Part shown: positions 17,191 to 28,993 of the stretch, one piece after another
Numbering within the stretch: position 1 is the first letter of the stretch
Layout of the letters: every line of letters starts with the position of its first letter
Notes under the pieces: generated by a model
What the model saw: the letters and a program-made list of their open reading frames with translations, nothing else
Database searches by the model: none
What the model was told of the DNA's origin: nothing
Position numbers and translations under genes: made by a program
NCBI GenBank assembly: GCA_035556715.1
Contig: DATMER010000125.1
Span: forward strand, 38,668-102,667
DNA length: 64,000 nucleotides
Direction of reading: 5' to 3'
Source: DATMER01 sp035556715
GTDB taxonomy: Bacteria; Acidobacteriota; Thermoanaerobaculia; Multivoradales; UBA5704

Positions 17191-19670
17191 GCTCCTTGCT
17201 CTCCTTTCCTTTCAGTCCTTTCCGCGAGGGTCGCGACCGCTTCGGCCAGCGCCCCGGGATCGATCGGCTTGGGCAGATGGATCTGGAAGCCCGCGTCCAG
17301 GGCGCGACGGCGGTCTCCGTCCCCGGCGTAGGCGGTCAGGGCGATGGCCGGCAGCCGCCCGAGGTCCCCTTCGAGCTTCCGGACCCTCTGGATCAGACTG
17401 TAGCCGTCCTCCTCCGGCATGCCAATGTCCGCGACGAGGACGTCGGTCCCCGGCCGCCGCAGGGCCAGCATGGCATCGGCGGCGGACGGGACCGAGGCGA
17501 CCTCCGCCCCGAACTGCTCCAGGGCGGTGGAGACGACCTCGAGGGCGTCGGGCTCATCGTCGACCAGGAGGATGCGCAGGCCGCTCAGACTGGGGTGGTC
17601 CTGCCCTGAAGGCTGCCGGAAGACAGGGCGCGGCTCCGGGCGCTCCGCTTTCGGGAGCGCCGGCGCGAGCGGCAGCCGCACCGTGAAGGTGGCGCCCTGC
17701 CCCTCCCCGCCGCTGTCGGCCTCGACCGTGCCGCCGTGCAGCTCCACCAGGTGGCGCACGATCGACAGACCGAGGCCGAGCCCGCCGTAGGTCCGCATGG
17801 TGCTGCTGTCCGCTTGGCGGAAGCGGTCGAAGACGAAGCGCAGGAAGTCGGGCGGTATGCCGGCCCCGGTGTCCGCCACCTGAATCCGGGCCTGGCCGTC
17901 CGCCTCGTCCAGCCGTATCTCGATGCGCCCTCCCGTGGGCGTGAACTTGACGGCGTTGGCGAGCAGGTTCCAGACCACCTGCTGCAGGCGGTCGGGATCG
18001 CCCTTCAGGACTCCTGTCCGGCCGAGCCGCGCCTCGATCCCGATCCCCTTGGCCTCGGCCGCGGGGCGAACCGAGTCCACGGCCGCCTCGATCACCGGCC
18101 CCAGGTCGACCCGGTGGGCCTTCAGCCGGAGCTTGCCGGTGACGATGCTCGAGACGTCGAGCAGGTCGTCGATGATCTGGCTCTGGGCGCGGGCGTTGCG
18201 CTCGATGGTCTGGACGGCCCGGCGGTTGCCGCCCTCGTCCAGCCGGCCGCCCACCAGGAGCCAGGTCCAGCCCAGGATGGCGTTGAGCGGAGTGCGCAGC
18301 TCGTGGGAGACGGTGCTCAGGAACTCGTCCTTGAGGCGGTTGGCCTCCTCGGCCCGGAGGCGCGCCTCCTGCTCGCGCTCGACCGCACCGCGCAGCTCGG
18401 CTGTCTGCTCGGCCACCCGCTGCTCCAGGCGGTCGGCGTAGCCGCGCAGCTCGGCATCTTTCGCGGCCAGGGCGTCGGCCATGGCGTCGAAGGCCGCGGC
18501 CATCTGGCCCACCTCGTCCGCCTGCTGCAGCCCGACCCGGCGGAACATCTCGCCGGCCGCGATGGCGTTGGCCGTCTGGCCAACCAGCCGCAGCGGCCGG
18601 GTGGTCCATTGCGCGGCGAGCAGGCCGGCGATCACGGCCGCAATGCCGGTGACCGCCACGACCAGCAGCGTGCGCTGGAGCTGCCGGCTCGTAGCGGCCA
18701 GGATGGCGCTCTGGGGGCTGAACACGCCGTAGAGCCAGCGCTGGCTCCGCAGCGGCACGACCGCGGCGTAGAGGGGGCCGTTCGGATGGTCGATCCGCAG
18801 GTGTGGATCGAGGGCATGGTCGTAGAGGAGCCAGCGCGAGCGCTCGACGAGACCGGGCACGGCCTGGCTCACCTGGAGGAGGCGGCGCGTCTCCGGCCCG
18901 AAGCGCCGTTCGGCCACGAGGCGGTCGGCGGCATCGGCGGGGAGCGGCTCGAAGGGATGGAACCGGAGGTCCGGCTGCGTCGGATGGCTCAGGCGGATGC
19001 CGCGGAGGTCCCAGAGGATGCCGAACTCCCCCCGCCCGGCGAAGGCGGTGTCCCCGCGGAGAATCCGGTCCAGGCCCGAGAGGGGGACCTGGCCCACGGC
19101 CACGCCCACGATCGGTCCACCGGCGCTCCGCACCGGGGTGGAGGCATGCAGGTAGACGCGCCCGTCCTGCGGGTCGTACCGGGGCTCGTGGACCAGGGCA
19201 TTGCCGGCGATCGCGTCCAGGAAGGAGCGCGTGGCGATGACGCTGCGGCCGGCCATCGAGGCGTCGGTGGAGAGCACGATCCGTCCCGAGGGGGCGGCGA
19301 GGAAGAGCGCCTGGAAGCCGTGGCCCTCCGTCATCTGGGCCAGGGTGGCCAGAAGGTCCCGGCGCAGCCCGGGGTCCGCGCTCCCCTCCAGGAAGCGCAC
19401 CGTGCCGGGGTCGAAGGCGACGATCTCCAGGTCCGAAAGCACCTCTTCGAGGTAGCCGTCCACGGCGGCGGCCGTGCTGCGTGCCCGCTGCAGGTTCTGC
19501 TCGCGGCTGGCGGCGATCAGCTCCGAGCGCGTGGCGGTCACGTCAATCAGGGTAACGACGAGGAGCGGGAGCGCGGCCAGGAGGCCCAGCAGCAGGGTGA
19601 GCTTGGCCGCCCACGACAGGTCGGACCACCGGCGCCAGCGCACCGCAGGTGCTCGGAAGACAAGACTCAC
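17187..19670 (-). CDS. Hybrid sensor histidine kinase with Cache sensor and C-terminal receiver
   Basis: The 827-residue protein starts at GTG 19670, overlapping the upstream stop (GTGA). A first membrane segment near 25-45 precedes a ~270-residue extracellular Cache-like sensor. A second segment (LLVVAVTGIAAVIAGLL) leads to HAMP and a coiled coil. HisKA follows with STVSHELRTPLNAILGW (phospho-His), then HATPase with DTGAGIPPDFLRFVFDRF and GGLGLGLSIV. The final ~120 residues form a receiver (LLVDDEPDALEVV, phospho-Asp in VLVADIGMPEEDGY). No separate response regulator lies beside it. The preceding periplasmic binding protein gene may supply the sensed ligand, an inference from the operon. Confidence 0.93.
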   Translation of the reverse strand: MSLVFRAPAVRWRRWSDLSWAAKLTLLLGLLAALPLLVVTLIDVTATRSELIAASREQNLQRARSTAAAVDGYLEEVLSDLEIVAFDPGTVRFLEGSADPGLRRDLLATLAQMTEGHGFQALFLAAPSGRIVLSTDASMAGRSVIATRSFLDAIAGNALVHEPRYDPQDGRVYLHASTPVRSAGGPIVGVAVGQVPLSGLDRILRGDTAFAGRGEFGILWDLRGIRLSHPTQPDLRFHPFEPLPADAADRLVAERRFGPETRRLLQVSQAVPGLVERSRWLLYDHALDPHLRIDHPNGPLYAAVVPLRSQRWLYGVFSPQSAILAATSRQLQRTLLVVAVTGIAAVIAGLLAAQWTTRPLRLVGQTANAIAAGEMFRRVGLQQADEVGQMAAAFDAMADALAAKDAELRGYADRLEQRVAEQTAELRGAVEREQEARLRAEEANRLKDEFLSTVSHELRTPLNAILGWTWLLVGGRLDEGGNRRAVQTIERNARAQSQIIDDLLDVSSIVTGKLRLKAHRVDLGPVIEAAVDSVRPAAEAKGIGIEARLGRTGVLKGDPDRLQQVVWNLLANAVKFTPTGGRIEIRLDEADGQARIQVADTGAGIPPDFLRFVFDRFRQADSSTMRTYGGLGLGLSIVRHLVELHGGTVEADSGGEGQGATFTVRLPLAPALPKAERPEPRPVFRQPSGQDHPSLSGLRILLVDDEPDALEVVSTALEQFGAEVASVPSAADAMLALRRPGTDVLVADIGMPEEDGYSLIQRVRKLEGDLGRLPAIALTAYAGDGDRRRALDAGFQIHLPKPIDPGALAEAVATLAERTERKGEQGA

Positions 19671-21202
19671 GGCCGCACGCGCACCAGGCTGAAGTCGTTG
19701 ACGGAGATCAGCCCGCGAGCCTCGGCATGGGGCAGGCCGCTGACGTTCCGGCGGAAGACGCTGACGTGCACCGCCTCGGCGAGCGGCGCGATGGGCAGGT
19801 CACGCGCCAGGATCTCCTGGGCCCGGAAGTAGGCGCGGGCGCGCTCTTCGAGATTCACGGTGGCCGCCCCGGCCGCCAGGGCGGCGTCGAGCTCGGGGCT
19901 GGCATACCCCAGGTTCGGATTGGCGGTGCGCGATCCGAAGCGGAAGCTCAGGTTCTCGGGATCGGGGCCGTGCGAGCCCGCCAGCAGGGTCAGGTCGAAG
20001 TCCTGCCGCCGGATGACCCGGTCGATCCAGTCGTTGAAGGGGAGCCGTGTGAGGCGGACCCGCAGCCCGACCTCGGCGAGGTGATCCCGGAGGAGCGCGC
20101 CTATCTCCTCCAGCGGGGCGAGCGTGGGGACGACCAGCTCGAGCTCGGAATTGGCTTCGGGGATACCGGCCTCGACGAGCAGCGCCCGGGCCCGTTCCCG
20201 GTCCAGGGGCGGCACGTGGGCGTCGCCGTTGTAGGCCCAGGTCACCCAGGGGGTGTAGAAGCCGAGGCCGGGCGCGCCGTAGCCGAAGAGCGCCCGGCGC
20301 ACCAGGTCGCCGCGGTCGATGGTCCGGTTGATGGCCTCCCGCACCCGGAGGTCGCCGAGCGGGGGGCGGCGCAGGTTGAAGGCGCAGAAGATGCGGGCGT
20401 GGGTCGGACCGGTGAGCACCCGCAGGCCCGGAGCGCGCTCCAGCCGCGGTACCAGGTCGAGCGGGACCCGGGTCACGCTGTAGTCCGCCTCTCCCCGCAG
20501 GAGCCGCTCCGCGGCCTGGGAGGAGTCCGCGGCCATGAGGAAGAGGATCCGGTCGACGAACGGACCCGGGCGGTGGAAACGGGGGCTCGCCTCCAGCTCG
20601 ATCGACTCGCCCTTCACCCACTCCCGGAACCGGAAGGGGCCGGTCCCCACGGGCCTGCTCTGCAGGGCGGTCTCGTCCGCGGCCAGATGCCGTGGGAGGA
20701 TGAAGGTCCCCCCCCAGGCCAGGATCGCGAGAAACGGGGCCCAGGGCTCGGCGAGCCGCAGGACCACGGTGCGGTCGTCCGGCGTCTCGATCCGGGAGAT
20801 CCGCCGGACGGCCTCATGAGAGATGGATTGCTGGGTTCTGAGGCGCTCCAAGGTAAAGCGGACGTCGCCGGAGCCGAACGGCTGGCCGTCGTGCCAGCGC
20901 ACCCCCTCCCGCAGGTGGAAGGTATAGGTCCGCCCGCCGTCCGCCATGTCCCAGCTCTCGGCAAGGTCGGGCAGCAGGCGGCCGTCCGGGTCGAGGGTGA
21001 GCAGGGCGCTGTAGAGGCTCGGGGCGAGGGTCTGGGCGATCTCGTCCCGGCTGGCGTTGGGATCGAAGCCGTGGGGATCGCTCGGGATGAGGACCCGGAG
21101 CTCCCCTCCCCGGTTGGCGAAGGCCAGGGTGGGGGAGGGCTCCCGGGGCTGGCAGGCCAGGGCCGGCAGGAGCGCACAGAAAAGGAGCAGTCGCGAAAGC
21201 AT
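19667..21202 (-). CDS. Peptide/solute ABC-type extracellular binding lipoprotein (SBP family 5)
   Basis: I place the start at ATG 21202: AGGA lies 8 bases upstream and a lipoprotein signal (LLLFCALLPALAC) begins at once; ATG 21211 is possible. The ~511-residue protein has the family 5 features: GFDPNASRDEIAQTLAPSLY near the N-terminus, LAESWDMADGGRTYTFHLRE, GVRWHDGQPF and VREAINRTIDR. Family members bind oligopeptides, nickel or similar solutes. No permease or ATPase genes accompany it; instead a sensor kinase with a Cache domain follows by a 4-base overlap. A sensing role for the binding protein is plausible. Confidence 0.88.
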   Translation of the reverse strand: MLSRLLLFCALLPALACQPREPSPTLAFANRGGELRVLIPSDPHGFDPNASRDEIAQTLAPSLYSALLTLDPDGRLLPDLAESWDMADGGRTYTFHLREGVRWHDGQPFGSGDVRFTLERLRTQQSISHEAVRRISRIETPDDRTVVLRLAEPWAPFLAILAWGGTFILPRHLAADETALQSRPVGTGPFRFREWVKGESIELEASPRFHRPGPFVDRILFLMAADSSQAAERLLRGEADYSVTRVPLDLVPRLERAPGLRVLTGPTHARIFCAFNLRRPPLGDLRVREAINRTIDRGDLVRRALFGYGAPGLGFYTPWVTWAYNGDAHVPPLDRERARALLVEAGIPEANSELELVVPTLAPLEEIGALLRDHLAEVGLRVRLTRLPFNDWIDRVIRRQDFDLTLLAGSHGPDPENLSFRFGSRTANPNLGYASPELDAALAAGAATVNLEERARAYFRAQEILARDLPIAPLAEAVHVSVFRRNVSGLPHAEARGLISVNDFSLVRVRP

Positions 21203-21278
21203 CGGTAACATCCTACCGAAAAGCCCTGACATGGTGCGGGGAAGGCTCGTATACACTCCAGGCGCTGGGAGGGCAGTC

Positions 21279-22175
21279 ATGAAAATCTTCCTGAAATCGT
21301 TGGCCGCCTTGTTGTTCCTGGCGCTCTCGATCTGGGCCATCCGGTCCGACTCGGTGGAGGAGCGCGGCAGCGTGGTCAGCGCGGCTCCCCTGGCCGGACC
21401 CGCTTCGGCAGGAGACGCCTCCTGGAGGAGGGACCCCCTCTGGGACGACGGCAAGGCGGAATTCTGCGCCTACGACGCCACCTGGGCCCGCTATGGTCAA
21501 CACTACCCCGGCCGCGCCCTGCTGATCCTGGTCAAGGAGCCCTGGAACCCCACGCTCGACGTCAAGGCCGACGACGCCAAGGCCGCCCCGTTCGAGGTGC
21601 TCAAGCTCAGCCACTCGCGGGACGTGCCCACGGGCATCTACACCTACCACCAGATGGCGAGCGTCTATCTCCGCCGCGACACGGGAGCGCTCCAGAAGGT
21701 CGCCGCCACCAGCTCGGAGGCCTGCGGCATCTCGACCGCCCAGGTGGCGCGCGGCCGGCTGGAGACCCGCTCCTACTTCGACGGCCAGGGGGACCGCTCC
21801 ATGGACTATCCCGCGGGGGCGGTCCCCGAGGACGGCCTGCCCGCCATCCTGCGCGACTTCGTGAGGGGGGAAGCCCCTGCCACGCTCCGGGTCTTTCCGT
21901 CGCTGATGCAGACCCGCTTCCCGGAGCTGGCCGCGTCGGACTGGAGCGTGGCCAAGAGGAGCGTGGATGACGGCGTGGACAATGGCGTGGAGTTCCGCCT
22001 CACGCGCCAGAAGGACTCCCTGTCCTACACCTTCGAGAGAGAAGCGCCGCACCGCCTGCTGCGCTTCGAGCGCGCCGACGGCACGGTCTACGAAATGACG
22101 AAGTGCGAGCGCATCCCCTACTGGGAGATGCACGGCCCGGGGGATGAGGGGTGGCTGCCGGAGAGCGTCAGGTAG
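21279..22175 (+). CDS. Conserved-looking secreted or membrane-anchored protein of unknown function
   Basis: ATG 21279 follows GGGAGG at a good distance. The 298-residue protein starts with a hydrophobic stretch (FLKSLAALLFLALSIWAI) acting as a signal or anchor. The rest is a soluble, probably beta-rich domain with three cysteines (EFCAYDATW, EACGIST, TKCERIPYW). I do not recognise the family. It is divergent from the binding-protein operon, 76 bases apart, and is followed by a 21-bp tandem repeat. Confidence 0.7.
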   Translation: MKIFLKSLAALLFLALSIWAIRSDSVEERGSVVSAAPLAGPASAGDASWRRDPLWDDGKAEFCAYDATWARYGQHYPGRALLILVKEPWNPTLDVKADDAKAAPFEVLKLSHSRDVPTGIYTYHQMASVYLRRDTGALQKVAATSSEACGISTAQVARGRLETRSYFDGQGDRSMDYPAGAVPEDGLPAILRDFVRGEAPATLRVFPSLMQTRFPELAASDWSVAKRSVDDGVDNGVEFRLTRQKDSLSYTFEREAPHRLLRFERADGTVYEMTKCERIPYWEMHGPGDEGWLPESVR

Positions 22176-22189
22176 GGAATTGGATGGCT

Positions 22190-22320
22190 CCCCCGTTGGG
22201 TAGACCCCTCTCCCCCGCGGGTAGACCCCTCTCCCCGGTAGGTAGACGCCTCTCCCCGGTCGCTGGAGCCCCATCCCCATTGGGGAGAGGCCTCTCCCCG
22301 ATGGGTAGACCCCTCTCCCC
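22190..22320. repeat. Tandem repeat, six units of 21 bp
   Basis: The core GGTAGAC recurs at 22199, 22220, 22241 and 22304, and degenerate copies (GCTGGAG, GGGAGAG) stand at 22262 and 22283, all exactly 21 bases apart. Each is followed by CCCCTCTCCCC or a variant. Being a multiple of three, it leaves frames open on both strands, but no ribosome site supports coding. Confidence 0.88.
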
Positions 22321-22360
22321 ACTGCTGGCGGCGGCATCCGGCATGCAGTGAGGTAGCCGC

Positions 22361-23227
22361 ATGATCCGGAACCGGCGCGCGCTGATCCTGGCCGCCCTGG
22401 CCGCGGGCTCCGCGGCGGCGGTGCTCTGGCGCCGGAGGCCCCGGCCGTGGGCGGGCCGGCCAAGGGAGCCGGAGGGGGCTCTCGGGGATTGCTGGACCCG
22501 GGTTGACGGCCTGAAGATCTATACCCGGGTGTCCTGCGACCCGGTGCCCGGCCGGATGCCGGTGGTGCTCGTCCACGGCTTCGGGGTCTCCAGCCGGTAC
22601 ATGGTCCCGATCGGCAGGAGGCTGGCGGTGGAGATGCCCGTCTACGCGCCGGACCTGCCGGGGCACGGCCGGAGCGACGATCCCGAACGGGCGTTGGACG
22701 TGCCGGAGCTGGCGGGCTTCCTGCGCAGGTGGATGGACGCGGCAGGGCTGGCCCGGGCGGCTTTTCTGGCCAACTCCATGGGCTGCCAGATCGTGGCCGA
22801 GCTCGCGGTGCGCTGGCCCGAGCGGGCGGACCGCCTGATCTTGATCGGGCCGACCGCGGAGGCCGGCGTCCGCGCGTTCTGGCCGCACCTCCTGCGCCTC
22901 CTGAAGATCGGCTGGGTCGAGAGGCCCTCTCTCCTCTTCCTCGTCACATGGGACTACGCCCGCGCCGGTCCGCTGGAGCTCTACCGCGAGATGAGGCACA
23001 TGTTCGCGGACCGGATCGAGGACAAGCTGCCGCGGATCGAGGTCCCGGTCCTGGTGCTGCGGGGAGAGAAGGATGCCGTCGTGCCGCAGCGCTGGGCCGA
23101 GCAGGTGGCCCGGTTGGCGGGCGCGGCCGGCGTCAGCGTGATCCCCGGCGCCGCCCACGCTCTCAACTACAGTGCCGCCGACGAGCTCATGCGGACGATC
23201 CGCCCCTTCCTGCGCGGAAGAGCGTGA
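22361..23227 (+). CDS. Alpha/beta-fold hydrolase, membrane-anchored
   Basis: The 288-residue protein has an N-terminal hydrophobic segment (ALILAALAAGSAAAVLW) followed by arginines, which looks like an anchor with the domain outside or a weak signal. The hydrolase core has VVLVHGFGVSSRY (oxyanion), PDLPGHGRSDDP, the nucleophile elbow LANSMGCQIV with Ser, Asp in LRGEKDAVVP and His in PGAAHALNYS. This is the carboxylesterase or haloperoxidase-like group; the substrate is not evident. Its 3' end overlaps the convergent GNAT gene by 41 bp. Confidence 0.86.
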   Translation: MIRNRRALILAALAAGSAAAVLWRRRPRPWAGRPREPEGALGDCWTRVDGLKIYTRVSCDPVPGRMPVVLVHGFGVSSRYMVPIGRRLAVEMPVYAPDLPGHGRSDDPERALDVPELAGFLRRWMDAAGLARAAFLANSMGCQIVAELAVRWPERADRLILIGPTAEAGVRAFWPHLLRLLKIGWVERPSLLFLVTWDYARAGPLELYREMRHMFADRIEDKLPRIEVPVLVLRGEKDAVVPQRWAEQVARLAGAAGVSVIPGAAHALNYSAADELMRTIRPFLRGRA

Positions 23228-23678
23228 CCTCTTCGCCGTGGTACAGGATGTCCTCGACCGCGGTCCAGCCCAGCTTCGAGAAGAGCCCGCGGGCGGTGTT
23301 GGTCACGGCGTAGAGGTTTGGGAACCCCTGGGCGGCTGCCTCGGCCGTGATGGCGAGCATCAGGCTCCAGCCGATGCCGAGGCCGCGGAAGCCGGGCATC
23401 ACGTAGAGGCCGGTGATCCAGGGGCTGAGGTGCTCGTGGGTCTCGACCGAGCGGGCGCGGAGGGCGACGGTGCCGGCGATCCGGCCCTGCACCGAGGCGA
23501 CGAGGACGATTGGCAGGCCGCGGCCCTGCAACGCCGGCGCGAAGATCTCCTCCTCGATGGACTCGACCGGCCGGTCGGCGAAGAAGTCGGGCCAATCCTC
23601 CTTGAAGGCGCGGGCGAAGAGCTGTCCAGCCTCCGGGATCTCCCGCAGCGGCTGGATCAGGACAGAGGGGTGTGCCAT
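23187..23678 (-). CDS. GNAT-family N-acetyltransferase
   Basis: ATG 23678 begins a 163-residue protein. The acetyl-CoA-binding signature appears as TGLYVMPGFRGLGIGWSLM (R-x-x-G-x-G) on motif A, followed by an aromatic segment (NLYAVTNTARGLFSKLGW) typical of the GNAT fold. The acceptor is unknown. It is divergent from the AlkP-like gene, 78 bases away, and overlaps the convergent hydrolase gene. Confidence 0.88.
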   Translation of the reverse strand: MAHPSVLIQPLREIPEAGQLFARAFKEDWPDFFADRPVESIEEEIFAPALQGRGLPIVLVASVQGRIAGTVALRARSVETHEHLSPWITGLYVMPGFRGLGIGWSLMLAITAEAAAQGFPNLYAVTNTARGLFSKLGWTAVEDILYHGEEVTLFRAGRGGSSA

Positions 23679-23756
23679 GGGAGTCTCCGGAGCGGGGATT
23701 CTATCCCGCCTATCCCGGCGTTGGCCCATCTGCCCTCTCCGATAGACTAGGTCCTT

Positions 23757-25625
23757 ATGGCAACGGGGAAGGATCTCGACCGGGTCCGGTCGGAGCTGCG
23801 GCGGCTCGGATATCTCGACCACGGGTTCGAGCGTTTCCTGCTCCAGGACGCGCTGCGGCCGCGCGCGCCCCTGCGTACCGTCATCTACCTGACGGCGCGG
23901 GTCGCCCTCCTGGCCGGGGGCGTCGCGGCCATGGCGCTCGCGCTCGCGCTCGTGGCGGCCAACGGCGGCTTCTCGTCCTCCCCCCTGGACGTGCCGGCGC
24001 TCTTCCTCCACCTGTTCCCTCCGATCTCCGCCGTCGCCGGGCTCGGCTTCCTGGCCCTGTGCGGGATCGTCCTCCTGGTCCTCCGCCTCTATCACGGGAA
24101 GCGCATCGAGGCGGTCTCGCTCGCCGCGTCCGCCGCGGCCGGGGCCACGGCGCTCGGCCTCATCCTCCTCGGGGCCCGCGGCCTGGTCCTCGAAGGCAAC
24201 CGCACGCTGCTCCTCGTCCTGGCCCTGGCCGCGCCCATCGCGGTCGCGGTCCTGGTCCGCCTGGTCTACCAGGGGCTCCTCACCCTCGCGATCCGGTTCA
24301 CCGATGCCACCCCGCGCACGCGGCTCTTCTCCCGCCGGGGGCTGGGGCTCGCCATCCTCGCGGCGGCCTTCCTGCTCACCGTGCCCGCGGTGCTGTCGGC
24401 CCGGCGCGAGGCCATCCCCCCGCCGCCCGCGCTCCCCACCTCTCCCGGAGAGCGGGTCCTCCTCCTCGGCATCGACGGCGTCCTGCCCGAGGAGTTCGAC
24501 TATCTCCTCGCCGTGGGCGACCTGCCCACCCTGGGACGGCTGGCCAGCCAGGGAGGGCGGATCTTTTCCTATGACCGTGAGGATGACCGCGAGGCCGAGC
24601 CCCCGGCCTCGTTCTGGACCGCGGTGGCGACCGGCATCCCGGGACCCGACCACGGGGTCACCTCCCTCGACAGCTTCCGCCCGCTGGGCGTCGAGACCCC
24701 GCTGGCCCGCAACGGGCCGCTCCGGCTCTGGTGGAGCGGAGTCGAGGTGCCGCTCGGCCTGGCCGAGTACCGGCCGGTCCTGGCCAACCGGCGCCGCGCC
24801 TTCACGGTCTGGGAGCTCGCCTCCCGCGGCGGCGCGCCGGTGCTGGCCGTGAACTGGTGGGGGACCTTCCCGGCCGAGCCCATCCCCGGACTGGTGGTGG
24901 CGCACGGCGCCTTCCAGCTCCTCGCCGAGGGGGTGCAGGGTGCCATCGCACCGGAGGATGAAAAAAAAGGGGCCGAAATCCTCGTTCGGCGCACCAGGAA
25001 TAATGAAGGGGACGGGAGCGGGCCGCGACTGGCCGCCGCCCTTCCACCCGAGGCCGCGGCGTCGGTCCGCGAGCGGGCCCTCCTGCCGGACCGGTTCTAC
25101 CGCCGGATCTTCGCGGAGCGGCTCGGGCAGGGGAGAGGGGGGACGGGAGCAACTCAGCCGAAGGCTGCCGCCCTCTACCTGCCGGGGCTCGACATCGCCG
25201 CGGACGGGTGGGCCGGCGGGGACGTGGCCTTCGCCGACCTGGTCCGCGCCGAGCTGGCCGCCGCGGACGCGCTGCTGGCCCGGGCGCTGCCCGGGGTGGG
25301 CACCGTGGCCGTGGTCCTGGACCCCGGCCGGCGGATGGACCGGGCGTCGGCCCGGGGCTCGACGGGACGGGTCCTCATCTGGCGGCGGCAGGCAGGTTGC
25401 AACCGGGGTGCGAGGACGGAGACGACCCCCGAGGCCGTGGCCTCCGGGCTCCTCCGGGCCCTGGGCCTGCCGCAGAGCCGGGAGCTCCCTCCTCCTCCGG
25501 CAGGATGCCGGTGGGCGCCTGCCCAGGCGGTGCTCCCGGGCTACGGGGAGCCGCAAAAGCGCCGGTCCTCCACTCCCGCGGGAGGGGAGTACCTGGAGAG
25601 CCTGCGGTCTCTCGGGTACCTCTAG
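23757..25625 (+). CDS. Membrane AlkP-superfamily-like protein, metal site apparently degenerate
   Basis: The 622-residue protein has an N-terminal membrane domain of about five or six helices (up to residue ~215), then an extracytoplasmic domain starting LLLGIDGVLPEEFDYLLA, the usual first metal-binding Asp of the AlkP/phosphodiesterase superfamily. EPPASFWTAVATGIPGPDHGV matches the nucleophile region with Ser in place of Thr. The later D-x-x-x-H and SDHG ligands are not found: the corresponding places read LDIAADGW and VLDPGRRMD. It ends LESLRSLGYL, a common C-terminus of acidobacterial AlkP or sulfatase-like proteins. A non-catalytic or altered enzyme is suggested. Confidence 0.75.
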   Translation: MATGKDLDRVRSELRRLGYLDHGFERFLLQDALRPRAPLRTVIYLTARVALLAGGVAAMALALALVAANGGFSSSPLDVPALFLHLFPPISAVAGLGFLALCGIVLLVLRLYHGKRIEAVSLAASAAAGATALGLILLGARGLVLEGNRTLLLVLALAAPIAVAVLVRLVYQGLLTLAIRFTDATPRTRLFSRRGLGLAILAAAFLLTVPAVLSARREAIPPPPALPTSPGERVLLLGIDGVLPEEFDYLLAVGDLPTLGRLASQGGRIFSYDREDDREAEPPASFWTAVATGIPGPDHGVTSLDSFRPLGVETPLARNGPLRLWWSGVEVPLGLAEYRPVLANRRRAFTVWELASRGGAPVLAVNWWGTFPAEPIPGLVVAHGAFQLLAEGVQGAIAPEDEKKGAEILVRRTRNNEGDGSGPRLAAALPPEAAASVRERALLPDRFYRRIFAERLGQGRGGTGATQPKAAALYLPGLDIAADGWAGGDVAFADLVRAELAAADALLARALPGVGTVAVVLDPGRRMDRASARGSTGRVLIWRRQAGCNRGARTETTPEAVASGLLRALGLPQSRELPPPPAGCRWAPAQAVLPGYGEPQKRRSSTPAGGEYLESLRSLGYL

Positions 25626-25714
25626 GATCTTTTTTCGGGCCACTTTGCATTTCGTGGTCCCTTGTTGAGCCTGACGCGGCACTCTTGTGTTGTCCATGAC
25701 TAGGGGGGAGTTGC

Positions 25715-27873
<2,159 letters not shown>

Positions 27874-27874
<1 letters not shown>

Positions 27875-28986
27875 TGCCTCGCCGTTTTCTCGTCTGGGTC
27901 CTCCTCCTCGCCCTGGCCCTGCCCGCCCTCCCCCAGCCGCCGCTGTCGCGCGAGCAGGAGCTGGACAACCTGCGCGGGGCGATCGCGAAGCTGGAGGCGC
28001 GGGCCCGGGAGGCGCGGAAGCTCCAGAGCGGGCTGCGCGGCGAGCTGGACGCGGCCGACCTCGAGCTGCGGCTCCAGGAGGCGCGGCTCGCCGAGGCCGA
28101 GGCCGCCCGCGACCTCGCCGTGCGCCGCGCCGAGGAGGGGGAGCGCGAGGTCGAGCGGCTGGAGAACGCCCTCCTGCAGGCGCGCGCGGGGCTGCGCCGC
28201 CGCCTCGGCGCCCTCTACCGCCTCGGACGCCAGGGCTACCTCCGGTTCTTCCTCGCGCTGCGGCCGGACGAGCGCCTGCTCCCTTCGATCCGCCTGGCGC
28301 GCTACCTCGCCCGGCGCGACCGGGCCGCGGTCGACCGCTACCAGGAGTCGCGGCAGCGGCTCGCCCGCGAGCGCGACCGGCTGGCCGCCCAGCGGGAGGA
28401 GCTCGACCTCTGGCTCGCCCAGGAAGAGGCCCGCCGCCGGCAGCTCGCCCTGGTGCGCCAGCGCAAGGCCGCGCTGCTCGTCCGGGCGGAGCAGGAGGGG
28501 AAGGCGCTGGCCCGGGAGGCCAGCACCCTGGTCGACCGCGAGCGCAAGCTGTCCAACCTGGTCGACTTCCTCTACGGCCGTGCCACCTCCGAGCTCTCGG
28601 GCACGCCGATCCAGCAGTTCCGCGGGGTGCTCGACTGGCCGGTCGCGGGCAAGGTCACCGAGCGCTTCGGCTTCCGCCTCGATCCGCGCTACAAGACGCG
28701 GGTGCCCCACAATGGGATCGGCCTGTCCACGGAGGCGGCCTCGGAGGTGCGCGCGGTGTTTCCCGGGAAGGTGCTCTACGCCGCGCCGTTCCAGGGCTAC
28801 GGCGCCACGGCGATCGTCCACCATCCGGGGCGCGTGTTCACCCTCTACGCGGGGCTCTCCGAGCTGCGGGTGGGGGCGGGAGGTATGGTATCTTTAGGCG
28901 ATGTCGTGGGGCTGGCGTCGGACAGGCTCTACTTCGAGATTCGGGTAGAGAACCGGCCGGACGACCCCCTGCACTGGTTGAGGTGA
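27874..28986 (+). CDS. EnvC-like murein hydrolase activator (coiled coil + LytM domain)
   Basis: ATG 27874 overlaps the peptidase stop (TGATG). The 370-residue protein has a short signal peptide (WVLLLALALPALPQ), a long Glu/Arg/Leu-rich coiled coil (about 25-225) and a C-terminal LytM/M23-type domain (DWPVAGKVTERFGFRLDPRY onward). The zinc ligands of active M23 enzymes are not all present: HxH is replaced around YAGLSEL. This fits EnvC, which activates amidases without cleaving peptidoglycan itself. It acts in the periplasm at division. The S41 and divergent deacetylase genes that follow form the usual EnvC neighbourhood. Confidence 0.88.
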
Positions 28987-28993
28987 TTCGCCC

